Of a DNA stretch of 64,000 nt, positions 27,614 through 39,195 are shown piece after piece (within the stretch, counting starts at the first letter, position 1; the number at the start of each line of letters is the position of its first letter). The position numbers and the translations under genes are program-made. The DNA is from Quadrisphaera granulorum (GTDB lineage: Bacteria > Actinomycetota > Actinomycetes > Actinomycetales > Quadrisphaeraceae), in assembly GCF_003149145.1 (NCBI RefSeq), contig NZ_QGDQ01000016.1:46364-110363 (forward strand), written 5' to 3'. The notes under the pieces are model-generated. The model worked only from the letters and a program-made list of their open reading frames with translations. It was not told the origin of the DNA and made no database searches.

Positions 27614-29743
27614 GTGCCGAAGCCCAGCCGCGGAGCCGACCCCTCCGACCTGCTCGACGCCGCTGTCGCGGCGCTCGGTGGGGCCCCGCGCGAGGGCCAG
27701 CAGAAGATGGTCGCCGCCGTTACCCAGGCCGTCAGGTCGGGGCGCCACCTGCTGGTTCAGGCCGGGACGGGCACCGGCAAGTCGCTCGGGTACCTCGTGC
27801 CGCTGGCGGCGCACGCCGCCGAGACCGGCACCCCGGGCGTGGTGTCCACTGCGACGCTGGCGCTGCAGGCGCAGGTGGTCGACCGTGACCTGCCCCGGCT
27901 GAGCCAGGCGCTGCGCCCCCTGCTCGGCCGGGAGCTCACGTGGCAGACGGTCAAGGGCCGCGCCCACTACGTGTGCCGGCAGAAGCTGCTCGGTGGCTTC
28001 CCCGAGGACGAGCCCGAGGCGCTGCCCGGCATGGAGCTGGTCGGCGGCGCCGAGCGCGCCACCGACCGCCGCCCCGCCGCGAGCAGCAGCGGCCCGAGCA
28101 GCCAGCTCGGCCGCGAGGTCGCGAGGCTCCACCGCTGGGCGCAGGACACCGAGACCGGAGACCGTGACGAGCTGGTCCCCGGCGTCTCCGAGCGCGCCTG
28201 GCGGCAGGTCTCCGTCAGCTCCCGGGAGTGCCTGGGCGCCACGCGCTGCCCGGTGGCGGAGGAGTGCCACGTCGAGCTGGCGCGGGCGCGGGCGAAGGAG
28301 GTCGACGTCGTCGTCACCAACCACGCCCTGCTGGCCATCGACGCCGTCGAAGACGTGCAGCTGCTGCCCGAGCACGACGTCGTCGTCATCGACGAGGCCC
28401 ACGAGCTGGTCGACAGGGTCACCTCCGTGGCCACGGGGTCGCTGTCGGCGGCGGCGGTCGCGCAGGCGGCGACCACCGCGCGTCGCCAGGGCGGCCTCGA
28501 CCCGACCTCCGCCGAGCGGCTGCGCGTGGCGTCGGACGACCTCGGCGCCGTGCTCGAGGACGCGCCCGTCGGGCGCTACCCGCGGGGTCTGCCGGACCCG
28601 GTCCGGCTGGCGGTGGCGGGTGTGCGCGACGCCGCCCGCGAGGCCCTGTCGGGCCTCAAGGGGGAAGCCGGTGGGTCGGGGCAGGGCTCGAAGGACGACG
28701 ACGGCGAGGCCGCGGCCGGCAAGCAGGTCGCTCGCGCTGCGCTGAGCGAGGTGTTCGACGTGGCGGAGCGGCTCGTCGAGGTCGGCCCCGCAGGCGATGC
28801 GTCGGGGGAGGTCAGCGCTGACGTCGCCTGGCTCGAGGCGCCCGGCGCGTGGCGCCGCGACGAGGAGCCCCGCCCCCGAGTGCTCCACGTGGCGCCGCTG
28901 AGCGTGGCGATGACGCTGCGCGACCACCTCTTCGGCAGCTCGACCGTGGTGCTCACCTCGGCGACGCTCACACCGGGTGGCTCCTTCGACGCCGCCGCCG
29001 GAGCGCTCGGTCTGCAGGGGGCCGGTGCCCCGCAGTGGACCGCGCTCGACGTCGGCAGCCCGTTCGACCACGCCAAGCAGGGCATCCTCTACGTGGCCAA
29101 ACATCTGCCGCAGCCCGGTCGCGAGGGGCCGGCGCCGGAGGTGCTGGAGGAGGTCGAGCAGCTCGTCATCGCTGCCGGCGGACGCGCGCTGGGGCTGTTC
29201 TCCTCCCGCCGCGCCGCCGAGGCCGCCGCGGAGGCGCTCGGCGACCGACTCGGCCAGCACGGCATCTCCGTGCTGTGCCAGGGCGACGACACCGTGCCCA
29301 ACCTCGTGCGCGAGTTCGCTGCCGAGCCCCGCACGTGCCTGTTCGGCACGCTGACCCTCTGGCAGGGCGTCGACGTGCCGGGCCCGTCCTGCCAGCTCGT
29401 CATCCTCGACAGGATCCCTTTCCCCCGCCCCGACGACCCGCTCGCCTCCGCCCGCGCGGAAGCCGCCGACAGGGCCGGCGGCAACGGCTTCATGGCCGTC
29501 TCGGCCACCCACGCGGCGCTGTTGCTGGCGCAGGGTGCTGGCCGGCTACTGCGCAGCACCTCCGATCGCGGCGTGGTGGCCTTGCTCGACCCGCGGCTGG
29601 CCACCAAGCGGTACGGCTCGTTCCTGCGGGCGAGCCTGCCGCCGCTGTGGCCGACCACCGACAAGGACGTCGTGCTCGGTGCGCTGCGTCGACTGGACGT
29701 CGCAGCGAGTGATCAAGAGGCGGCGGCAGCCAGGCCTGCCTAG
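27614..29743 (+). CDS. dinG: DinG/XPD-type ATP-dependent DNA helicase
   Basis: This 709-residue superfamily 2 helicase has Walker A GTGTGKS at residues 51-57, DEAH in VVVIDEAHELVD, and motif VI QGAGRLLRS. Four cysteines between motifs I and II (YVCRQK, then RECLGATRCPVAEECH) match the iron-sulphur cluster of the XPD/DinG family. The likely role is unwinding of damaged or structured DNA. An inserted acidic Gly/Asp/Lys stretch near residues 350-375 is low complexity. The TAG stop doubles as part of the osmC promoter. Confidence 0.93.
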   Translation: MPKPSRGADPSDLLDAAVAALGGAPREGQQKMVAAVTQAVRSGRHLLVQAGTGTGKSLGYLVPLAAHAAETGTPGVVSTATLALQAQVVDRDLPRLSQALRPLLGRELTWQTVKGRAHYVCRQKLLGGFPEDEPEALPGMELVGGAERATDRRPAASSSGPSSQLGREVARLHRWAQDTETGDRDELVPGVSERAWRQVSVSSRECLGATRCPVAEECHVELARARAKEVDVVVTNHALLAIDAVEDVQLLPEHDVVVIDEAHELVDRVTSVATGSLSAAAVAQAATTARRQGGLDPTSAERLRVASDDLGAVLEDAPVGRYPRGLPDPVRLAVAGVRDAAREALSGLKGEAGGSGQGSKDDDGEAAAGKQVARAALSEVFDVAERLVEVGPAGDASGEVSADVAWLEAPGAWRRDEEPRPRVLHVAPLSVAMTLRDHLFGSSTVVLTSATLTPGGSFDAAAGALGLQGAGAPQWTALDVGSPFDHAKQGILYVAKHLPQPGREGPAPEVLEEVEQLVIAAGGRALGLFSSRRAAEAAAEALGDRLGQHGISVLCQGDDTVPNLVREFAAEPRTCLFGTLTLWQGVDVPGPSCQLVILDRIPFPRPDDPLASARAEAADRAGGNGFMAVSATHAALLLAQGAGRLLRSTSDRGVVALLDPRLATKRYGSFLRASLPPLWPTTDKDVVLGALRRLDVAASDQEAAAARPA

Positions 29744-29746
29744 CGT
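29741..29746 (+). promoter_or_regulatory. -10 box (TAGCGT), leaderless osmC-family gene, overlapping a stop codon
   Basis: TAGCGT ends 6 nt before ATG 29753. Its TAG is the dinG stop codon. Confidence 0.55.
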
Positions 29747-29752
29747 CGGGTG

Positions 29753-30163
29753 ATGAGCTCCCCAAGCAGCCAGACCACTGTCCAGGATGCCACCGCCACC
29801 GCCGTCACCGGGAGCGTGACCACCTCCGACGGCGTCCTCGAGGCGGCCACCCAGCTGGCCGGCGAGGCCGCCGGTGACCGCACCACCCCCGAGCACCTCA
29901 TGGCCGCCGCCACCGCGGCCTGCCTGCAGCAGTCCATCGGCATCGCCGCCTCGACGCAGGACGTCGACGCCAGCGACGCCCAGGTCACCGCCCACGTCGT
30001 CCTGACCACCGCGGAAGAGGCCGGCTACACCTCGCACATCACGCTGGAGGTCAGCGGCCTCGCCGACGACGTCGCCGAGCGGGTCCTGGAGCAGGCCCAG
30101 GCGATCTGCCCGTTCACCAAGGCCCTCGCCGGCTCCGACCTGACGGTGAAGCTCGCCGCCTGA
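29753..30163 (+). CDS. OsmC/Ohr-family peroxiredoxin-like protein
   Basis: This 136-residue protein has the two redox cysteines of the OsmC/Ohr fold: the peroxidatic one in ATAACLQQS and the resolving one in AICPFTKAL. It resembles the Ohr subgroup that reduces organic hydroperoxides using dihydrolipoyl groups. ATG 29753 is preferred over the adjacent GTG 29750 because of its distance from the -10 box. Length is normal for the family. Confidence 0.9.
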   Translation: MSSPSSQTTVQDATATAVTGSVTTSDGVLEAATQLAGEAAGDRTTPEHLMAAATAACLQQSIGIAASTQDVDASDAQVTAHVVLTTAEEAGYTSHITLEVSGLADDVAERVLEQAQAICPFTKALAGSDLTVKLAA

Positions 30164-30197
30164 GAGCGCCTCCGTGGCCGCTGGCACACTCGGCGGT

Positions 30198-31364
30198 GTG
30201 AGCGAGCACTGGGACCTGGTCGTCGTCGGAGCCGGGCCGGCCGGCTCCGCGGCCGCCCTCGGCGCCCTGCACCAGCGCCCCGACGCGCGGGTGCTCCTGC
30301 TCGACCGCGCCGACTTCCCCCGCGACAAGGTCTGCGGCGACGGCGTCGCTCCGCACGCCCTCGACGTGCTGGCCACCGTCGGCGTCACCGGTCTCCTCGG
30401 CGACTGGCCGGTGGCGCCGCGGCTGCGCATCTCCGTGGTCGGCGCGGCCGGTGTGCCAGTGGTTGAGGAGGCCATGGCCCGTCCCGCGCAGGTAGTGCCG
30501 CGCGCCGTCCTCGACGAACGCCTGGTGCGCGCAGCCGTCGAGCGCGGCGCGGTGCTGCGCCGGGCGCGCGTGCGCGACGTCCTGCAGGACGGCGCGGGTG
30601 TCGGCGTCGTCCTGACCGACGGTGAGGTGGTCCGCGGGCGCATCGCGGTCGGTGCCGACGGCGCGCACTCGGAGGTGCGGCGGGCCCTGGGCCCGGCGGT
30701 CGTGCCGCCGCAGCGACGGGGGACGACGGCGATCGCCGTGCGCGCCTACGCCCCCGTGCTCCCCGAGCACGCCGGCGTGCAGGTGCTCGCGTTCTCGCAG
30801 GACACCGACCGTCCGAGCTACGCGTGGTCGTTCCCGGTCGGTGACGGGCGCGCGAACGTCGGGTTCGGGCAGCTCGTCGACTCGCGCTCGAGCGTGGGGG
30901 AGGCGCCCACGCGGGCCCGCCTGCTCGAGCGCCTGGAGGAGCTGCTGCCGGGGACGACGGCCGGGGCCGAGCAGGTGGCCGGGCACCCGCTGCCGCTCTC
31001 GACCGGCCGTAGCGGCGTGTGGTCGGTGGGGCGCGTGCTCCTCGCCGGTGACGCGGCCAGTCTCGTCAACCCCGTGACCGGTGAGGGGATCTACTACGCC
31101 GTGCTGTCGGGCGTGCTCGCGGGGCGGGCGGCGGTCGGCGGGGGACGCTACGACGCCATGCTCGCCGAGGCGCTCGTGGGCCACCTGCGGCACACCGACC
31201 TCGCCGCTCGCCTCGTCCGCAGCGACCGGTTGCTCCACGCGGCGCTGCGCGCGTCGGCGCACGACAGCGCCGTGTTCGACGACCTCGCCGACATCGGCCT
31301 GGCGCGCGGTCGCCTCACCCGCCGTGTGGCTGGAGGGATGGCGCGCGCCCTTGTCGGGGCCTGA
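30198..31364 (+). CDS. geranylgeranyl reductase-family FAD protein
   Basis: This 388-residue flavoprotein has a dinucleotide-binding VVVGAGPAGSAAA at the N-terminus, the family motif FPRDKVCGDGV, GADGAHSEVRR and LLAGDAASLVNPVTGEGI. Actinobacterial relatives saturate the isoprenoid side chain of menaquinone (MenJ-like); other members act on polyketides or lipids. The GTG at 30198 is favoured because it precedes the nucleotide-binding strand by six residues; an earlier in-frame start at 30174 would add eight residues. It converges with lexA (12 bp apart). Confidence 0.88.
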   Translation: MSEHWDLVVVGAGPAGSAAALGALHQRPDARVLLLDRADFPRDKVCGDGVAPHALDVLATVGVTGLLGDWPVAPRLRISVVGAAGVPVVEEAMARPAQVVPRAVLDERLVRAAVERGAVLRRARVRDVLQDGAGVGVVLTDGEVVRGRIAVGADGAHSEVRRALGPAVVPPQRRGTTAIAVRAYAPVLPEHAGVQVLAFSQDTDRPSYAWSFPVGDGRANVGFGQLVDSRSSVGEAPTRARLLERLEELLPGTTAGAEQVAGHPLPLSTGRSGVWSVGRVLLAGDAASLVNPVTGEGIYYAVLSGVLAGRAAVGGGRYDAMLAEALVGHLRHTDLAARLVRSDRLLHAALRASAHDSAVFDDLADIGLARGRLTRRVAGGMARALVGA

Positions 31365-31376
31365 GCCAGCGACCGG

Positions 31377-32048
31377 TCAGAGCGCGCGCAGCACCGTGAC
31401 GACGCGACCGAGCACGGTGGCGTCGGTGCCGTCGATGGGGGCGTAGGCGTCGTTGCGGGGCAGCAGCCACACCTGGCCGTCGCGGCGCTGGAGCACCTTG
31501 ACGGTGGCCTCGCCGTCGATCATCGCGGCGACCACCTCGCCGTTCTCGGCGACGGGCTGGCTTCTGACCACGACGTAGTCACCGTCGCAGATGGCGGCGT
31601 CGACCATGGAGTCACCGACGACGCGGAGCGTGAAGAGCTCACCGTCGCCCACGAGCTGGCGAGGGAGGGCGAAGACATCTTCGACCTCCTCTTCCGCCAA
31701 CAGCGGCGCACCGGCCGCGATCCGTCCGACCAGCGGCACGAGGGCGGTCTCGACGCCGGCGTCACGCTCGTCGGTGGCGGCGCCCGGGCGGGCGCGGCCC
31801 ACCTCGACCACCTCGATGGCGCGCGGACGATTCGGGTCCCGGCGCAGATAACCCTTGCGCTCGAGGGAGACCAGCTGGTGGGCCACGCTGCTCGGGCTGT
31901 GCAGACCGACGACCTTGCCGATCTCGCGCATGCTCGGCGGGTAGCCCCGCTTGGCCACGGAGTCTCGGATGGTGTCCAGGACGGCACGCTGGCGGCTGGT
32001 GAGGTCGTCAGTGCGGGTGGGGGAGCCCTTGGGAGCGGTCGTCGCCAC
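31377..32048 (-). CDS. lexA: LexA repressor of the SOS response
   Basis: This 223-residue protein has an N-terminal winged helix ([28 protein letters not shown] region), the autocleavage Ala-Gly in RIAAGAPLL, the catalytic Ser in [10 protein letters not shown] and the Lys in [11 protein letters not shown] 32048 is chosen as start because a TACGCT box lies exactly 6 nt upstream; GTG 32054 abuts the box and is unlikely. An SOS box upstream shows autoregulation. Confidence 0.96.
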   Translation of the reverse strand: MATTAPKGSPTRTDDLTSRQRAVLDTIRDSVAKRGYPPSMREIGKVVGLHSPSSVAHQLVSLERKGYLRRDPNRPRAIEVVEVGRARPGAATDERDAGVETALVPLVGRIAAGAPLLAEEEVEDVFALPRQLVGDGELFTLRVVGDSMVDAAICDGDYVVVRSQPVAENGEVVAAMIDGEATVKVLQRRDGQVWLLPRNDAYAPIDGTDATVLGRVVTVLRAL

Positions 32049-32054
32049 GGACAC

Positions 32055-32060
32055 AGCGTA
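32055..32060 (-). promoter_or_regulatory. -10 box (TACGCT), leaderless lexA
   Basis: TACGCT on the minus strand ends 6 nt before GTG 32048. Confidence 0.6.
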
Positions 32061-32080
32061 GTGGATCGATGACCCAGATC

Positions 32081-32096
32081 TCAAACAGGCGTTCGA
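32081..32096. promoter_or_regulatory. LexA-binding SOS box
   Basis: TCAAACAGGCGTTCGA matches the actinobacterial SOS consensus TCGAAC-N4-GTTCGA with one arm mismatch. It sits 20 bp upstream of the lexA -10 box, over the -35 region, and could also affect the divergent permease gene. Confidence 0.75.
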
Positions 32097-32146
32097 CGGG
32101 ATGCCGCTCGCCGATGACGACCCCCGGAGCATGGCCCACCAGCGCC

Positions 32147-32152
32147 TACTGT
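32147..32152 (+). promoter_or_regulatory. -10 box (TACTGT), leaderless NCS1 permease
   Basis: TACTGT ends 6 nt before GTG 32159. Confidence 0.55.
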
Positions 32153-32158
32153 TCCGGC

Positions 32159-33619
32159 GTGACGCCCCCACAGACGCCCTCACTGTCGCGCGTCGAGGTC
32201 AACGGCCTCAACGTCATCGACGAGTCCGAGCGGCGGGGCAAGCCCTCCAGCCTCTTCTGGCCGTGGTTCGCCGCCAACGTCTCCGTCTTCGGCATCGCCA
32301 ACGGCGCCTTCGTGCTGGGCTTCGGCCTCAGCTGGTGGCAGGCCCTGCTGGCCGGGGTGGTGGGCGTCGTCAGCTCGTTCCTCCTGTGTGGCCTGGTCGC
32401 CCTCGGGGGGACGCGCGCCTCGGCCCCCACGATGGTCGTCTCGCGCGCCGCCTACGGCGTCCGGGGCAACCGGCTGCCCTCGGCCGTCAGCTGGGTGCTC
32501 ACCGTCGGGTGGGAGACCATCCTTGTCGCGACCGCGTCACTGGCCACCGCGACAGTCTTCACCGCGCTCGGGTGGGGCGGCGGCACCGTGACGAAGGCGG
32601 CGGCGCTCGTCCTCGTCGTCCTGCTGGTCGTGGGGGCCGGGGTGCTCGGCTTCGAGGCGATCATGAAGCTGCAGTCCGTCATCACCGTGGTCACGGGCGT
32701 GCTCACGGTGGTCTTCCTCGCGCTCCGCGCCGACGACATCAGCTGGAGCGCGGTCGCGGCCCTGCCCACCGGGTCCTGGCAGGCCCTCGTCGGTGCCACG
32801 GTGTTCACGATGACGCTGTTCGGGCTTGGTTGGGTCAACGCCGCCGGCGACTACTCCCGCTACCTGCCGCGCCACTCCTCACGCCCCGGCGTCGTCTGGT
32901 GGACCACCTTCGGCGGCGCCGCCGCACCGCTCGTGCTGCTGTCGTTCGGGGTGCTCCTGGCTGCCTCCTCTCCCGACTTCTCCGACGGCGTCAGCACCGA
33001 CCCCATCGGTGCGCTCGCCGCGGGGCTTCCGGTGTGGTTCCTCGTGCCGTTCGCCGTCGTCGCCGTCCTGTCCCTGGTGGGTGGGGCGGTGCTCGACATC
33101 TACTCCTCGGGCCTGGCGCTGCTCTCTCTCGGACTGCCGGCCCCCCGGTGGGTGGCCGCCCTCGTCGACGGGGTGCTCATGGTGGCCGGAGCGGTGTACG
33201 TCGTCTTCGTCTCGGCGGACTTCCTCACCCCGTTCCAGGGCTTCCTCATCACCCTCGGCGTGCCCATCGCCGCGTGGGCGGGCGCGGCGATCGCCGACTT
33301 CGTGCGCCGATCGGGTGCCTACGACGACGACGCCCTCTTCGACCCCACCGGCCCCTACGGCTCCGTGCGCTGGGGCCCGGTGGCCGTGCTGCTGCTCGCC
33401 ACCGCCGTCGGCTGGGGGCTGGTGGTCAACACCAGTGCCACGTGGCTCGGCTGGCAGGGCTACCTCATGGGCCCGCTCGGGCTCGGCGGCAAGGGCGGCG
33501 ACTGGACGTTCGCCAATCTCGGCGTGCTCGCGGCGCTGGTGATCGGCTTCGCCGGGCAGCTGCTGCTCACACCGTCCGCCAAGAAGACCTTCCGGACGGC
33601 GGTCCTGAGTCGCCGCTGA
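32159..33619 (+). CDS. NCS1-family nucleobase/allantoin permease
   Basis: This 486-residue protein has twelve predicted helices and the hallmarks of purine-cytosine permeases: the N-terminal VNVID-like segment before helix 1, [37 protein letters not shown] and [16 protein letters not shown]. These proteins import cytosine, purines, allantoin or hydantoins with H+ or Na+. The purine-breakdown genes elsewhere in the window make a purine or allantoin substrate plausible, but they are 15 kb away. The GTG start matches the -10 spacing; earlier starts extend over the lexA operator. Confidence 0.9.
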   Translation: MTPPQTPSLSRVEVNGLNVIDESERRGKPSSLFWPWFAANVSVFGIANGAFVLGFGLSWWQALLAGVVGVVSSFLLCGLVALGGTRASAPTMVVSRAAYGVRGNRLPSAVSWVLTVGWETILVATASLATATVFTALGWGGGTVTKAAALVLVVLLVVGAGVLGFEAIMKLQSVITVVTGVLTVVFLALRADDISWSAVAALPTGSWQALVGATVFTMTLFGLGWVNAAGDYSRYLPRHSSRPGVVWWTTFGGAAAPLVLLSFGVLLAASSPDFSDGVSTDPIGALAAGLPVWFLVPFAVVAVLSLVGGAVLDIYSSGLALLSLGLPAPRWVAALVDGVLMVAGAVYVVFVSADFLTPFQGFLITLGVPIAAWAGAAIADFVRRSGAYDDDALFDPTGPYGSVRWGPVAVLLLATAVGWGLVVNTSATWLGWQGYLMGPLGLGGKGGDWTFANLGVLAALVIGFAGQLLLTPSAKKTFRTAVLSRR

Positions 33620-33622
33620 GCG

Positions 33623-33658
33623 CGCACCGCTGGACTCGCACCGCTGGACTCGCACCGC
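33623..33658. repeat. 14-bp tandem repeat, 2.6 units
   Basis: The unit CGCACCGCTGGACT repeats directly in the gap between the permease and the GH26 gene, with a partial third copy. Confidence 0.8.
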
Positions 33659-33797
33659 GGAGTGCGCCGATCGGGTGGCGTCCCCCGGCGCAGAGGGACG
33701 CGTTGGTCACAACCAGTCAAGGTCCGTGCACTCTGTGTCACGCCTTCGCGAGGAGGCCGGTCAGCGACCGCTGGCTGCCGCGACCGCCGGAGGCACC

Positions 33798-35749
<1,952 letters not shown>

Positions 35750-35753
<4 letters not shown>

Positions 35754-37744
35754 GCGCCGTCACCGCCCCGGCCGGAACGCACCACGCCGCGTTCTGGGAG
35801 GAGCCGTTGCGCGGCGCGGCGCTCGTGCGGGCCCGCACCGCCCTCCCCGAGCCGCCGAGCGACACCGAGAAGTACGCCTACATGGGACGCCAGCACCGCT
35901 GGCTGCTCGGTGTGCAGGCCAGCGCCATGCTCCTGGTGGTCTGCTCGGTCTCGCAGTTCGCCCTGTCGGACTGGCGGCTGCTGCCGTTCCTGCTGCCGGC
36001 GGCGCTCTACGTGGTCACCGGAGCGGTGTCGCTGCTGAGCTCGACCCGCACCAAGCGGACGTCCCTGGCAGACCACCTCGCCCGCGTCTCCCGCTACACG
36101 CCGGACGTCTGGCCGAGCGTCGACGTCTTCCTGCCGACAGCGGGTGAGCCGGTCGACGTGCTCGACAACACCTACCGCCACATCGCCCGCCTCGACTGGC
36201 CGGGACGCGTCGTCGCGTGGGTGCTCGACGACGCCGACCGGCCCGAGGTCCGCGAGCTCGCCGCGCGCCACGGCTTCCAGTACCGCGTGCGACCGAACCG
36301 CGGCCACCTCAAGAAGGCCGGGAACCTCCTCTTCGGCTACCAGCAGTCCGACGGCGACCTCATCGCCATCTTCGACGCCGACTTCGTGCCGCGCACCGAC
36401 TACCTGCGTGAGCTGGTGCCGTACTTCCTCGACCCCACCACCGGCATCGTGCAGAGCCCGCAGTACTTCGACGCGCTCAAGGGAATGCCCTGGTTGCAGC
36501 GCACCGCGGGCGCCACGCAGGAGCTGTTCTACCGGTGGATCCAACCCGCCCGCGACGCCTCCCGGGCCGCCATCTGCGTGGGCACCTGCGCCATCTACCG
36601 GCGCAGCGCGCTGGAGGCGGCGGGCGGCTTCGCGCAGATCGGCCACAGCGAGGACGTGCACACCGGCGTCAAACTCATGAAGGCCGGCTACCAGCTGCGC
36701 TACGTGCCGGTGCTCGTGAGCAAGGGCCTGTGCCCGGACCAGCTGCTCGGCTTCCTCAACCAGCAGTACCGCTGGTGCACCGGCTCGATGTCGCTGCTGG
36801 CCGACCGCAGCTTCCACGCCAACCCGATCTTCAGCTGGCGGCAGCGGATCTCGTTCTGGAGCGGGTTCCTCTACTACATCTCCACCGGCGTCAACATCTT
36901 CCTGGCCCCGCTGCCCGGACTCGTCATGCTCTACGTCTTCCCCGACGAGATCCACCCCGGCAACACCGCCTGGCTGCTCGGCGCGGTGCTCCTGTGGTAC
37001 TTCGTGCTCCCCACCGTGATGCACTGCTACTGGCGCATGGACGTGCTGCGGGTGCAGCAGCTGTACTCCTTCGCCCACGCCGTCGCCATCGCCCACGTCA
37101 TCACCAAGCGCACCAAGGAGTGGGTGGCCACCGGCTCCGCCAACCACAAGACGACGCCGCTGGCCGTCACCATCACCCGCGTGATGCGGGTCACCGTGGC
37201 CGTGACCCAGCTCAGCGTGTGGACCGGCCTCATCACCGCCACGGTGCAGTACGGCATCCATGAGACGTGGGCGGTGGTCTGCTTCGGTCTCCTGGCCTCC
37301 TACGTACAGCTGCCGATGCTCGTCATGCGCGCCAAGCCCCGCGCCGCAGCACCAGCTCCATCACCAGCACCTACGGCTGCACCTGCGCCGGTTGCTGTGC
37401 CGGTGCCCCCGGTGGCGGCGCTCGAACGCGCGGGTGGCGAGCGGGTCTTCGGTGCCCGCCCGCCGGTGGCGCCCCGGGTGCCCCACCAGCGGCTCCCCGG
37501 GCAGCCCCAGCTCCCGCAGTCCCAACCCGAGCGGCGGCGTGGACGGCACCGTGCCGACAGCCCTGCCGACAGCCCTGCCGATAGCCCTGCCGATAGCCCT
37601 GCCGACAGCCCAGCAGACCTCACGGCAGGTCTTCCGACCCCGGCGCAGCTCGCCGCAGCCCAGTACGCCCGCAACCGGGCGCTGCGGGCCGCGCGACGCG
37701 CGAACGAGGTCGCCGGGGAGGGCGTCAGCGACCCACAGCGTTGA
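35750..37744 (+). CDS. cellulose-synthase-like family 2 glycosyltransferase
   Basis: This 664-residue membrane protein has two N-terminal helices, then a processive GT2 domain: DVFLPTAGEP, a DD pair in WVLDDADRPE, FDADF (D209, D211), the SEDVHTG acceptor-site motif and QQYRW (Q338-W342), then four or more membrane helices. Those features define BcsA/CelA-like synthases that polymerise and export a beta-glycan. No PilZ domain is seen. The C-terminal 130 residues are Pro/Ala-rich, with five PADS repeats. GTG 35750 overlaps the GH26 stop, so both proteins come from one mRNA. Confidence 0.92.
37553..37612 (+). repeat. 12-bp coding tandem repeat, 5 units
   Basis: Five direct copies of GCCGA(C/T)AGCCCT encode the repeated Ala-Asp-Ser-Pro of the glycosyltransferase tail. 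Copies 3 and 4 have T at position 6. It is in frame, so copy-number change would keep the protein intact. Confidence 0.9.
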
Positions 37745-38804
37745 GCAGCGGCGTCCCCGCCTCGAGCCTGCTGAGGTTCTCGGCGATGTCGGCCACCCGC
37801 GCCAGCAGCGTCTGGCGGGTGATGCCCGAGGAGTGCGGGGAAGCGACCACGTTGGCCAGCGAGCCCCAGTCGCGCCGACCCGGTGCACCCACCACCGGGT
37901 CGGCGCGACCTGGCCGAGCAGCCCCGGCTGATCCGCCGGGTGCGCCCCCGCCGGGGTACGTCCACCACACGTCGAGCACCGCGCCACCGAGCCGACCGGC
38001 GGCGAGCGCCTCGAACAGCGCGTCCTCGTTGACCAGCGGCCCACGGCCGACGTTGACGAGCACCGCGTCGGCCGGGGCCAACCCCAGCACCCGCGCGTCG
38101 ACGAGATCCGTCGTCGCCGGGGTCAGCGGGGCGGACAGCACGAGGACGTCGGACTCGGCAACCAGCCGGTCCAGCCCGCCACGGCCGTCAGCGCCGTCGG
38201 TGCGACCGTGCCATTCCAGATCGGGCCAGTTCAGATCGGGCCAGTTCAGATCGGGCCGGGCGAGGGAGCCACTGCCCGTCACCGCCGCCCCCACCGCGCC
38301 GAGCGCCGCGAACGGGGCCCAGCAGGCGCGACCGATGGCGCCGAACCCGACGAAGCCGATCCGTGCACCGTCCAGCCCGCCGACCAGGGGGAGCGAGGAG
38401 TCGAAGGTGGAGGAGGCCCACTCGCTGCGCTCGCGCAGCGCCGCGTCCTGCTCGCGCAACCGTCGCCGCAGGACGACGACGCCGGCGAGCACGTGCTCGG
38501 CGACGCTGCGCTCGTGGTGGCCGGTGTTGGCCACGAGCACCCCAGCGGGCAGCGCCGCCGTGTCGATGGCGTCCAGGCCCGCCGCGGGGCACTGCAGCAG
38601 GCGCAACGAGCCGCTCAGCGGCGTCAGGGACGCGGTGTACCGGCTCGCGACCAGGACCTCCGCTCCGGGCAGGTCGCGAGCCACCGCTTCCTTGTCGAAC
38701 CGGGGATGCCAGCTGACCTCGGTCCCGGGGACGGCGGCCCGCGCGGCCTCCTCCAGCTCCGCGGCGACGGCCGGCAGGTTCGGGTCGATGACGACGATGC
38801 GCAC
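37725..38804 (-). CDS. D-2-hydroxyacid dehydrogenase family protein
   Basis: This 360-residue NAD(P)-dependent enzyme is of the D-isomer-specific 2-hydroxyacid dehydrogenase family. The nucleotide fold begins with IGFVGFGAIGRA, followed by VLSAPLTPATTDLV, the substrate Arg in NVGRGPLVNEDAL, VLDVWW and the catalytic His in SPHSSG. Substrate is unknown. Two insertions are unusual: a PDLNW repeat after the second strand and a Gly/Ala/Pro-rich segment after VLDVWWTYP. GTG 38804 is preferred to an earlier GTG-type start because it directly precedes the first beta strand. It overlaps the glycosyltransferase 3' end by 20 bp. Confidence 0.85.
   Translation of the reverse strand: MRIVVIDPNLPAVAAELEEAARAAVPGTEVSWHPRFDKEAVARDLPGAEVLVASRYTASLTPLSGSLRLLQCPAAGLDAIDTAALPAGVLVANTGHHERSVAEHVLAGVVVLRRRLREQDAALRERSEWASSTFDSSLPLVGGLDGARIGFVGFGAIGRACWAPFAALGAVGAAVTGSGSLARPDLNWPDLNWPDLEWHGRTDGADGRGGLDRLVAESDVLVLSAPLTPATTDLVDARVLGLAPADAVLVNVGRGPLVNEDALFEALAAGRLGGAVLDVWWTYPGGGAPGGSAGAARPGRADPVVGAPGRRDWGSLANVVASPHSSGITRQTLLARVADIAENLSRLEAGTPLLNAVGR
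38217..38257. repeat. 15-bp coding tandem repeat, 2.7 units
   Basis: Direct copies of CAGATCGGGCCAGTT (plus-strand view) encode the repeated Asn-Trp-Pro-Asp-Leu inside the dehydrogenase's nucleotide-binding domain. Confidence 0.9.
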
Positions 38805-38923
38805 GCGGCCACTCTCCCAACCCCGCCGCCGCTCCCGATCCCGGCTCCCCATCCCGGCTCCCGGCCACGGGTCCTCAGGCGGCCTTCAGGTGCGGGGTGT
38901 GAAATGTCCAGAACGCTCTGTCG

Positions 38924-38948
38924 GTCCCGTGTGTCCCGTGTGTCCCGT
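38924..38948. repeat. 9-bp tandem repeat GTCCCGTGT, 2.8 units
   Basis: Three near-perfect copies lie just upstream of the ribosome-binding site of the 76-residue membrane protein gene. Confidence 0.75.
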
Positions 38949-38964
38949 CGTCTCGGAGGTCACT

Positions 38965-39195
38965 GTGCGCGCCGTCCGCTCCCTCACCAGCACTGCGTTC
39001 ACGCTGTTCGTGCTCGCGGCGATCGTCGTCGTCCTGTTCGCCTACGCCCTGCCCCAGGTCAGCGTGCCCGGCGTCGACACCACCGGCCTGGAGGCGCGGT
39101 CGCAGGAGCTCGTGCACCAGGTGGTCTCCGTGGTCACCGGGGCCGTCAGCGGCGCGTGGAACGGCGCCCTCGAGGGCGCGCGCTCAGCCGGCTGA
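38965..39195 (+). CDS. small single-pass membrane protein
   Basis: This 76-residue protein starts at GTG 38965 with GGAGG 6 nt upstream. It has one membrane helix (about residues 9-28) and an extracytoplasmic amphipathic tail. I recognise no family. It is divergent from the dehydrogenase gene and ends immediately before the convergent amidohydrolase stop (adjacent at 39195/39196). Confidence 0.65.
   Translation: MRAVRSLTSTAFTLFVLAAIVVVLFAYALPQVSVPGVDTTGLEARSQELVHQVVSVVTGAVSGAWNGALEGARSAG

Noticed and set aside
25325..29512. A 1395-codon open frame antisense to hflX and dinG
   Set aside because: It mirrors the codon bias of two well-supported genes on the plus strand, has no recognisable domain and is Arg/His-rich as expected for an antisense shadow.
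37553..37612. Possible CRISPR-like array
   Set aside because: The units are contiguous 12-mers without spacers and encode an Ala-Asp-Ser-Pro protein repeat.
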